Positions 26,168 to 32,919 of a stretch of 64,000 bases of DNA are shown piece after piece. The position numbers and the translations under genes were made by a program. Below the pieces are notes generated by a model. That model made no database searches, was not told the origin of the DNA, and worked only from the letters and a program-made list of their open reading frames with translations. The stretch is from Chromatiaceae bacterium. Lineage in GTDB: Bacteria > Pseudomonadota > Gammaproteobacteria > Chromatiales > Chromatiaceae. Position 1 is the first letter of the stretch; each line of letters begins with the position of its first letter. The DNA lies in NCBI GenBank assembly GCA_016714645.1, contig JADKCI010000002.1, forward strand, positions 186,001 to 250,000. The letters run 5' to 3'.

Positions 26168-26853
26168 ATCCGGCCCTGATGGGCTGGCGGGTCTTGGCGG
26201 ATGCCGATGCCGTGGCGCTGGGGGCGGCGCGACTGATCGCCGAGACGGCCGCCGAGGCTATCGCGCAACGGGGCCGGTTTCGCCTGGTGCTGGCCGGCGG
26301 GCGGACTCCCGAGGCGGCCTACCGGCTGCTGGCCCAACAGGGCGCCGACTGGAATCTCTGGGAATTTTACTTTGGCGATGAGCGCTGTCTGCCGGCGGAT
26401 CACGCCGAGCGCAATAGCCAAATGGCCGAGGGGGCGATCCTGTCCCAGGTCCCGCTGAACAAGCGCAAGGTCCATCCCATCCCGGCGGAGCAGGGGGCCG
26501 AGGTGGCGGCGGCCGCTTATGCCCGGATCGTGGCGGCGGCGGTCCCCTTCGACCTGGTGCTTCTCGGCGTCGGCGAGGACGGCCATACCGCCAGTCTTTT
26601 TCCGGGACAGCCTCTGAATCCCGAAGCCCTGACGGTGGCGGTCCATGGGGCGCCGAAACTACCCCCCGATCGGGTCAGTCTGGGCCTGGGGGCTCTCCAG
26701 AGCAGCCGGTACCTGCTGGTGCTCGCCGCCGGCGCCGGCAAGCGCGAGGCCCTTGAGCGCTGGCAGGCTGGGGAGGAATTGCCTATAACCCGCGTCTGCC
26801 ATGGCCAGCGGGTCACCGTCCTGTTGGATGAGGCTGCCAACCCGGGGGCCTAA
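26164..26853 (+). CDS. pgl: 6-phosphogluconolactonase
   Basis: Hydrolyses 6-phosphogluconolactone between Zwf and Gnd. 229 residues from TTG 26164 (overlapping the zwf stop); ATG 26179 is an alternative. Motifs LAGGRTPEAAYRLL, FYFGDERCLP and GVGEDGHTASLFPG are diagnostic for the DevB/SOL family. Closes the metabolic block; 170 bp of unassigned sequence follow before an accessory island begins. Confidence 0.93.
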   Translation: MNPALMGWRVLADADAVALGAARLIAETAAEAIAQRGRFRLVLAGGRTPEAAYRLLAQQGADWNLWEFYFGDERCLPADHAERNSQMAEGAILSQVPLNKRKVHPIPAEQGAEVAAAAYARIVAAAVPFDLVLLGVGEDGHTASLFPGQPLNPEALTVAVHGAPKLPPDRVSLGLGALQSSRYLLVLAAGAGKREALERWQAGEELPITRVCHGQRVTVLLDEAANPGA

Positions 26854-27023
26854 CGGAGGATCACATCTCCGGTTGCGGCCGTAACGGACGCCGGACCAAT
26901 CCCGACGATACCCTAAAGTGCGGTCCCAAGGCCCGCGCGGTCCGTCGGACCCACGCCCCCTTGCAAGGTACTGCATAGCGCTCTACATTGACGACTCTCA
27001 CCTTCAGCATGGCTATCCGTATC

Positions 27024-27293
27024 ATGGCCAACGCTTCAACTAGCCTCATGGTCCGTCTCGACCCGGACAGCAAGACCTGCGTCGCCCGGGCGGCGGGACT
27101 GCGCCACGTGAGCGTCAGCGACTATGTCCGCTCGGTCGTTGTCGCCCAGGCCCGTCGCGAGATCCATGCCGCGGAGCAGCAGGTCATCGTGTTGACACCG
27201 GCCGAGCAGCAAGCGTTCTGGCAAGCGCTTCAAGAGCCGCTCGCCCTCACTGCCGCGCAGCAGGCCCTCGGCGCGCTGATACGCGGCGAATGA
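27024..27293 (+). CDS. DUF1778/TacA-like antitoxin
   Basis: 89 residues from ATG 27024 (an ATG at 26988 in frame would add 12). The N-terminal ribbon-helix-helix-like block (SLMVRLDPDSKTCVARAAGL then SVSDYVRSVVVAQA) and C-terminal VLTPAEQQAFWQAL match antitoxins of the GNAT-toxin type. It overlaps the following GNAT gene by 4 bp (ATGA), the classic layout. The antitoxin looks intact while its toxin has a nonsense codon. Confidence 0.82.
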   Translation: MANASTSLMVRLDPDSKTCVARAAGLRHVSVSDYVRSVVVAQARREIHAAEQQVIVLTPAEQQAFWQALQEPLALTAAQQALGALIRGE

Positions 27294-27814
27294 GCGCCGT
27301 CCGTTTCCCGCCTGGATACCGCATCGAACCACTGCGACGGGATCACCAGAGATCGGCGTTTCGCAGTGGCCAGGCTCAGGTCGATGATTGGCTCGCGAGC
27401 AAGGGGCTGCAGAATCAGGAGAAGCACCTTTCCGCAACCAAAGTCCTGATCGATCCGGTCTAGACTATCGCGGGGTTCTATACTCTCGCCACGTCTCAGG
27501 TCGATTTTGCCGATCTACCGCCGGAACTCATCCGGCGCCTACCGCGCCGCAATCTACCAGTTGCCGTCGTGGCCTGGTTCGGCATTCGAGACTCCGATCA
27601 GTGTCACGGCCATGGGCGCTGCCTGCTCGCCCAGGCCCTGAGGGATAGCTACGACGCTGGCCAGACCTTTCCCTTCGTCGCGGTGATCCTCGATTGCATC
27701 GATAACGAGGCCCAGAGATTCTACCGGCGTTGGGACTTCCGCCCTCTACCCGGCCATAACAACAAACTCTTTCTGAGCTGGAGCCAGCTCCAAGCCATGG
27801 TGACGGGTCGCTGA
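27290..27814 (+). pseudogene. TacT-like GNAT acetyltransferase toxin with amber codon
   Basis: A 174-codon frame starting at ATG 27290 is interrupted by TAG at 27461-27463 (codon 58); the same frame continues cleanly to 27814. Before the stop: FRSGQAQVDDWLASKGLQNQ, the usual N-terminal half. After it: AGFYTLATSQVDFADLP, the acetyl-CoA region DQCHGHGRCLLAQALRDS, and FYRRWDFRPLPG near the C-terminus. Toxins of this family acetylate aminoacyl-tRNA. One base change inactivates an otherwise full-length gene, so loss looks recent. Confidence 0.85.
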
Positions 27815-27833
27815 CAGGCGCCGACCCCTTGCA

Positions 27834-27860
27834 GACCCCAGCGCTTCGCCGGCTGGGGTC
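27834..27860. terminator. Strong stem-loop after the GNAT gene
   Basis: GACCCCAGC (27834-27842) pairs perfectly with GCTGGGGTC (27852-27860) around a 9-nt loop, 20 bp after the toxin stop. There is no T tract, so it may stop transcription Rho-dependently or mark a repeat end. Confidence 0.4.
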
Positions 27861-27937
27861 CGTAGACGAGTGGTTAGCGGACACAGTCGTCGTGGCCATG
27901 AACTACGTGTACTATCCCCGAAATTCGCCTATCTTCG

Positions 27938-28183
27938 TCACATTTCGGCACCGTGCGAGACAGGGTGGGAAGGTTCGTAATCGACCCATTGCTGGGCCAG
28001 GAGCCGCGGCACCTCACGCTCGCGCCCGGTCAGCAGGGCCCGGTCCAATCCCGCCTTGGCGCTGCACTCCTCGAAAACGGCTCGCGGAATCTGAACCTCG
28101 TAGAACAGGTTACGCAGGAGCCCCAGGGCTTCGACCCCGGCCAGGGCGATGAGCGGTCCGGCGTCAATCAGGACGCCAGCCAT
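27938..28183 (-). pseudogene. PIN-domain (DUF3368-like) toxin, 3' truncated
   Basis: 81 residues beginning MAGVLIDAGPLIALAGVEAL, with the first catalytic Asp of the PIN nuclease fold, then VQIPRAVFEECSAK. Family members are about 150 residues and end with further acidic residues and an IGT-type helix; none of that follows here and every frame after 27938 stops soon. It is translationally coupled (16-bp overlap) to the UPF0175 gene upstream. It probably lost its C-terminal half in a deletion. Confidence 0.65.
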
Positions 28184-28497
28184 GCAGAGAGGTCTTGCTG
28201 TTCGTGGGCGGTGGTTTCGTTAGGTGCGGCGACATCTATTCCGAGCGAGCCCAGATGACGGATAAAATCGGCGAGGGCCAGCCCGCTCATTTTCGACGCC
28301 GCGCCGAGTGAGAGAAGGCCGTCGCGCAACAACCCGGCGGCGAGGGCAGGACGGAGGCCCTGTTCAGCTTCGGTAAGGGAGGCGTCAAGATGCAGCAACA
28401 CCGCGTTGGGCTCGTGCCCCTTGAGGATCAGCTCCGGGGCAAGCTCCGCCTCCCGCAGTGCGCGCGAGGGGCTTTTCTTGAGGTTTTGAACAGGCAC
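28168..28497 (-). CDS. UPF0175-like antitoxin
   Basis: 109 residues from GTG 28497. The C-terminal block AAGLLRDGLLSLGAASKMSGLALADFIRHLGSLGIDV matches the UPF0175 helix-turn-helix region that accompanies PIN-domain toxins. The N-terminal region (ELILKGHEPNAVLLHLDASLTE) is less distinctive. It overlaps the truncated PIN gene and appears intact. Confidence 0.7.
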   Translation of the reverse strand: MPVQNLKKSPSRALREAELAPELILKGHEPNAVLLHLDASLTEAEQGLRPALAAGLLRDGLLSLGAASKMSGLALADFIRHLGSLGIDVAAPNETTAHEQQDLSAWLAS

Positions 28498-29049
28498 AAT
28501 GGGAACGATAACGGGAAAGGCGACCGCACGGCGGGCTGGGGTCAGGGGGAACCTAGCATCGAAGGAAGGTGATCTGCAAGGGAAAACGCAAGCAATACCC
28601 CATTAGTCAAGGCCCACCGGGAATTCCGGGGCCAGTATACCTATTTCGCCCGAATGCTCTGGTTTCGGTGCGAGCCAATCTGGCGCCGGGTCTCCCAGCC
28701 CAGCCGGAGCAACGTCGCCAAGTCGCGCTCGGGCTCGGCGGTAGACCACTGGCCCATGCGGCGGCCAAGAGCGAAGAGCCGGTGGCTGGGGCTCCTACTC
28801 CCCGTGCTCAAGCCACTTTGCGAGCACCCGAGGGCTCAACACACCCCCGCGATACGTGCGGGCACTGTCGGGACCGGCCAACCCGAGGCAGATGATCGTC
28901 GCGGAACTGGGCCCTCTGGTCAACGGCCGCTGCGCCGCAGAGGCCGACGAGGACAGGTCCATCGAGAAGTTGCTCGCGGGACAGGGTGCCATCGCGTAAC
29001 CTGGGCGCAAGGTCGCCTGATTGGCAGGGCCTGGGGATTCCGGCGCGGG
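28498..29049. other. Gene-poor remnant DNA between toxin-antitoxin modules
   Basis: About 550 bp with no frame that resembles a known protein. Both strands have open stretches due to high GC, including minus-strand frames ending ARTYRGGVLSPRVLAKWLEHGE-like and DGTLSREQLLDGPVLVGLCG, which look like pieces of one frameshifted gene of unknown family. Best read as degraded accessory DNA. Confidence 0.5.
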
Positions 29050-29349
29050 TCATCGGACACGCCGGGTTGGTTCCATCCGCCCATGCAGTACGCGCACGAT
29101 CTCGATCAGACCTGGCATACCGCCCTGGACTCGAAAGTAGATCACATGGCTCTGTTGCGGATAGCTGTACAGCCCCTTGCCGATGTCCGGCCTACGCTTC
29201 CACAGCGACATGTTGTCGCGGAGCCAGTCGAAACGGCCCATCATGGCATCAAGGTACTGATCGGCCTGCTCGTAGTTTCAGCGTTCGGCCGAGTGGACCC
29301 AGATCCCCGCGAGATCCGCTTGCGCCTTGGCCGAAAGCCGATAGATCAC
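29050..29349 (-). pseudogene. ParE/RelE-type toxin with opal codon
   Basis: A 99-codon frame from GTG 29349 is broken by TGA at 29278-29280 (codon 24) and otherwise continuous to 29050. The N-terminal part reads VIYRLSAKAQADLAGIWVHS; after the stop come NYEQADQYLDAMMGRFDWL and SHVIYFRVQ with IEIVRVLHGRMEP, the ParE signature at the C-terminus. The context AER-stop-NYEQA indicates an original Trp (TGG to TGA). ParE toxins poison DNA gyrase. The start overlaps the antitoxin stop by 4 bp. Confidence 0.85.
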
Positions 29350-29636
29350 GTCTTCATAAGGCGCTCGCGGCCAGCGGCCTTGATCCGCTCGGCGAGCCTC
29401 GGTAGCTCGTTCGCCGCGAAGTCGGTAGAGGCGCCACGCTCAAGGTCCGCGAGCCCCAGGTGGATTTCCGTGCGCAGTTGCCGGAGTTTGATGTCGTTCA
29501 GGTCGTCGTACTCCTCCTTGGAGAGGACGACAGCAACGGCTCGACCGTGGCGCTCGATGACCACGGGCTCGCTCCGGGCCCTGTCCAGCAGTTGGCCGAA
29601 GCGTGCCTTGGCGTCGTGGGCGGAGATGTTCTGCAT
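29346..29636 (-). CDS. Phd/YefM-family antitoxin
   Basis: 96 residues from ATG 29636. MQNISAHDAKARFGQLLDRA and PVVIERHGRAVAVVLSKEEYDDL form the canonical Phd/YefM DNA-binding fold. The C-terminal LADLERGASTDFAANELPRL would neutralise the toxin. Intact and in operon order antitoxin-toxin with the broken ParE-type gene. Confidence 0.88.
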   Translation of the reverse strand: MQNISAHDAKARFGQLLDRARSEPVVIERHGRAVAVVLSKEEYDDLNDIKLRQLRTEIHLGLADLERGASTDFAANELPRLAERIKAAGRERLMKT

Positions 29637-29813
29637 GGGGACTTCCGATAGCTTGGTCCGATTTGGCCAAATTAGGTGAATGTTCCGCGAACTGCAAGCA
29701 GCGCAGCAGCGCCCCCGCCGCTTGGGCCGCAGCCCAGGGGGCGCCCGGGGTCTACCGCGTAGCCCCCGCCCTGACTGCCCTGCGCCCGCGGCCCCTGGCG
29801 CGATGCCCCGGGC

Positions 29814-30252
29814 CTACTCGACCGGGGCTATCCCGGCCGGGTTGGCGAAGCGCACCAGGCCGGCCAGGGTGTCGATGCGCAGCTTCATCATGATCCGGGC
29901 GCGGATGGCCTGGATCAGGTCGGCGCTGGCCTCGTTCTTCAACACATAGGCCCTGGCTTCGGCCGCCATCATGCGTTGCAGATAATGGGCATCGGCATAC
30001 ATAGAGACGGCGACGATGCAGGTCGCCGGGGCGGCGACGCGGATCGATGCCGCCGCGTCGATGCCGTTCATGCCCGGCATAGCCAGATCGACCACCGCCA
30101 CGTCGGGCCTGAGCGCGGTGGCCAGGTGCACCGCCTCGGCCCCGTCGGCGGCCTGGGGCCAGGACCTGCCAGCCCGGCTCGCGGGTAATCAGGGACGCCA
30201 GCCCTTCGCGGAACAGGGTGTGGTCGTCGCACAGGATCAGGCTGAGGGTCAC
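29814..30252 (-). pseudogene. LuxR-type response regulator remnant
   Basis: From GTG 30252 the receiver begins TLSLILCDDHTLFREGLASL. An extra C in a CCCC run (30155-30158 on the plus strand) shifts the frame; it resumes as VHLATALRPDVAVVDLAMPG with the phospho-acceptor Asp, then VAVSMYADAHYLQRM and AYVLKNEASADLIQAIR. The next residues ARIMMKLRIDTLAGLVRFA are the end of the LuxR helix-turn-helix. About 50-60 residues of output domain are missing by an in-frame deletion. Frameshift plus deletion mean it cannot work. Confidence 0.8.
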
Positions 30253-30298
30253 GGTGGGGCTCGGCGTTACGTGGCGGGGCCCTTGCTTACGCGGGGAC

Positions 30299-30453
30299 CG
30301 CGACAGCGCCGGCGGGGGTCCGGCCAGCGTGTAGGTCATCGGGATGCCCCAGCGCGCCTGGGTGCTGGCGGCCAGCCACTCCAGGGCGGCGGGCAGCCCC
30401 TTGTGCTCCAGTACCGGCTGGCTCAACCCGAACTGGAGGGTGCGCAGCAGGGT
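30299..30453 (-). pseudogene. Sensor histidine kinase fragment
   Basis: About 50 codons reading LQFGLSQPVLEHKGLPAALEWLAAST, the segment after the phospho-acceptor helix in NarL/DegS-type kinases (normally RPxxLxxLGLxAALEWL). Both ends are fused directly to unrelated remnants. It probably belonged with the response-regulator remnant downstream. Confidence 0.6.
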
Positions 30454-30912
30454 CATCGCCGCTTCGATGAGGTCGTCCGCGGTCCAGACCCGCGTCGGGT
30501 CGGCGACGACGCCTTTGACCACGATGCCCGTGTTGGCATAGTCCAGGATGCCCCTGCGCACCCCCGCGAGCTGATCGACGGTGATGCCGGGGATGGCGAG
30601 GTACCGGGTAGCGAGGTCCGGCAGGACCTCCCCGATCCTGGACTCGAGCTTCAGCCTGCCCGCGGCGACCTGCTCCAGGACGGCAACGACGGTGGAGGTC
30701 TTGGTCACGCTGCCGATGCGGCGGTGATCGTCGATGGTCGCCTTGGCGCCGCCCTTGACCCCCTCGCCGGAGGCCTGCGTGTAGAAGCCCTTGGCCGAGT
30801 CCCAGACCCCGATCCACAGGCCCGGCAGGTCCGGGTTCTGGGCCAGCGCGTCCCGCGCCAGCTCGTCGATCACAGCGGCGTCCGCGGCACTCATGGGCGT
30901 GGCGGTGAGACT
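30454..30912 (-). pseudogene. Serine beta-lactamase-like hydrolase fragment
   Basis: About 150 codons carrying the SxxK motif in RIGSVTKTSTVVAVLEQVA and the YxN motif in GILDYANTGIVV, both hallmarks of class C-like serine hydrolases. Motif order and spacing are right, but the C-terminal half with the KTG-like motif is missing and the frame runs straight into the kinase fragment. Confidence 0.7.
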
Positions 30913-31032
30913 GGGTCCGGAGCGTTGGTACGGCACCCGGACATGGCTAAGGTGACGATCTTGTGGCACCGCCGGGAAACCAGGCGGCAACAGTTTTGAG
31001 TCCTCAGCGGGGTGACGCCGAGGGTGCGCGAC

Positions 31033-31604
31033 AGAGCAGCGCCAGTAGCTTGTCCCCGCCAAGAGTCCGGGGAGGGCCATGCCGAGCAGCAAGGGGCGCG
31101 CGGACCCGTCATGGGCCAGGCTGACCACCGAGCCGACGGCGGTGCCGAATCCGAAGCGCGCTGCCCCGGAGAAGGCGGATGCAGTGCCCGCTATGCGCGC
31201 AAAGAGGGTCATGTAGGCGGCCATGGCGTTGCCGAGCGCCATCCCGACCATCCCCTGGTTGAGGAGTGTCGCCAGCACGATCGCCCAGAGAGGCGGCATC
31301 CCCAGCAGGGCGAGAGCAAGCAGCACCAGGGCGGCCGGCATCTGCACCATGAGACCAAGGCGCCGGAGGCGCGCCGCCCCCAGGCGCGTCACCAGGCGGG
31401 TGTTGATCGCTTCGTGACCTTGGCCGCCGCCACGTTGGCGCCGAACAAGACCCCGAACCAGGAGGTCGGCACCTGGTGCAGCACGATGTAGACATAGGGA
31501 GAGGCGACGATGAAGGACATCATGCTGGCTAAGGTGCCGGCGCCGGTAAGTAGATAGCCTATGCCGAGCCGATGGCGCAGCAATCCCCGGTAATCCCGGG
31601 GGGT
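31033..31604 (-). pseudogene. Bcr/CflA-type MFS drug efflux transporter remnant
   Basis: Starts without an initiation codon immediately after the tesA stop. The first part reads GYLLTGAGTLASMMSFI and VYIVLHQVPTSWFGVLFGANVAAA. A small indel near 31420 shifts the frame, which continues as NTRLVTRLGAARLRRLGLM to LLLGMALPGLLAG. About half the transporter (roughly the N-terminal six spans) is absent. Lost start, frameshift and fused tail all mark a dead gene. Confidence 0.8.
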
Positions 31605-31607
31605 GGT

Positions 31608-32231
31608 TTACAGCAGCGGTTCCAACACCGGCCAGACATTGGCGAGGATCCGGGGTTGGGCCTGGGCGGTGGGATGCAGGCCATCGGCCTGCATGAGGCT
31701 ACGATCCTCGGCGATGCCGGCGAGGAAATCCGGGACCAGGGGCACCCCTTCGGCCTGGGCGACCTCCTGGAACAAAGCTTGAAAGACGTCGTTGTAGGCC
31801 GCACCGTAGTTGGGCGGCAGGCGGATGGCGCTCAACAGGACCTGGGCGCCACTCTCCCGCCCAGCCCGTATGATCGCCGTCAGATTATCCCGGATGACCC
31901 CGAACCCCAGCCCGCGCAGCCCGTCGTTGGCCCCCAGTTCGATCACCAGCAGGGCGGGCTGGTGCTGGACCAGGAGGGCCGGGAGTCGGGTCCGCCCCCC
32001 GGCGGTGGTCTCCCCCGAGATGCTGGCGTTGACGACGCGGTATGGAAGACCCCGTTCCCGGAGGCGCTCCTCCAGGAGCCACACCCAACCTTGCCTGGGG
32101 TCCAGGCCATAACCGGCGCTCAGGCTATCGCCGAGCACCAGGATGACTGGGGCCGGGGACGCGGGGGTCGGCTCCTCCCCCAAGGCCAGGGCGGGCAACC
32201 ACAAACCAATCAGTAGGAGTAGAGGCATCAT
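31608..32231 (-). CDS. tesA: Arylesterase / TesA-type SGNH lipase
   Basis: Periplasmic GDSL esterase/thioesterase. ATG 32231 (or 32228) gives 207 residues with a signal peptide (MMPLLLLIGLWLPALALG). Catalytic blocks: GDSLSAGYGL (Ser), GANDGLRGL, and DGLHPTAQAQ (Asp-His). The longer upstream frame is a shadow of the ABC gene. Divergent with ybbA, the two start codons interlocking. tesA-ybbA-ybbP is a conserved trio in gammaproteobacteria. Confidence 0.92.
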   Translation of the reverse strand: MMPLLLLIGLWLPALALGEEPTPASPAPVILVLGDSLSAGYGLDPRQGWVWLLEERLRERGLPYRVVNASISGETTAGGRTRLPALLVQHQPALLVIELGANDGLRGLGFGVIRDNLTAIIRAGRESGAQVLLSAIRLPPNYGAAYNDVFQALFQEVAQAEGVPLVPDFLAGIAEDRSLMQADGLHPTAQAQPRILANVWPVLEPLL

Positions 32232-32919
32232 GTCAGCACCCGCGGCGGCGGCCGTTTCCAGGGCGGTGGGATTGGCCAAACATGTTACAGGCCCAGCCGG
32301 CGTCTTGACCATCCTGGAAGGGCTCGACCTGGACATCCAGGCCGGGGAAGCCGTGGCCATCCTCGGTGCCTCGGGGTCCGGCAAGTCCACCCTGCTGGGG
32401 CTCCTGGCCGGCCTCGACAATGCCTCCGCCGGTTCCGTCTGGCTCTGTGGCCAGTCCCTGGATACCCTGGACGAGGATGGCCGCGCCGCCCTGCGCGGGG
32501 GCCGGGTCGGCTTCGTCTTCCAGAACTTCCAGCTCCTGCCGACCCTCACCGCGCGGGAAAACGTCTTGCTGCCCCTGGAGTTGACCGGGGCGGCGGATGC
32601 CCCCCGCCGCGCCGACGAGGCCTTGGAGCGCGTCGGACTCACCCCCCGGGCCCGCCATTACCCCCGGCAACTCTCGGGTGGTGAACAGCAGCGCGTCGCC
32701 ATCGCCCGCGCCTATGCCCCCCGCCCCCAGGTGCTCTTCGCCGACGAACCCACCGGCAACCTGGATCAGGTCACCGGCGACCAGATCATCGACCTGCTGC
32801 TGGACCTGCGCCGCCAGGCCGGGGCCGCCCTGGTGCTGGTCACCCACGACCCCCGGCTCGCCACCCTTTGCGACCGCCGGCTACGCATGACCGCCGGCCA
32901 TCTGGAGCCCGCCCCATGA
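32230..32919 (+). CDS. ybbA: ABC transporter ATPase YbbA
   Basis: 229 residues from ATG 32230. Walker A GASGSGKST, Q-loop FQNFQLLPTLT, signature LSGGEQQRVAIARA, Walker B VLFADEPTGNLD, and the H-switch VLVTHD. LolD/MacB-type ATPase that powers the permease encoded next, with which it overlaps by 4 bp. The substrate is unknown in the family; linkage with tesA suggests lipid or cell-envelope work. Confidence 0.92.
   Translation: MSAPAAAAVSRAVGLAKHVTGPAGVLTILEGLDLDIQAGEAVAILGASGSGKSTLLGLLAGLDNASAGSVWLCGQSLDTLDEDGRAALRGGRVGFVFQNFQLLPTLTARENVLLPLELTGAADAPRRADEALERVGLTPRARHYPRQLSGGEQQRVAIARAYAPRPQVLFADEPTGNLDQVTGDQIIDLLLDLRRQAGAALVLVTHDPRLATLCDRRLRMTAGHLEPAP

Noticed and set aside
28654..29679. A 341-codon open frame on the plus strand
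   Set aside because: Runs antisense through the ParE/Phd module and has no family features.
29752..31392. A single 546-residue fusion protein (transporter, beta-lactamase, kinase, regulator)
   Set aside because: Each piece is truncated or frameshifted relative to its family; treated as joined pseudogene remnants.
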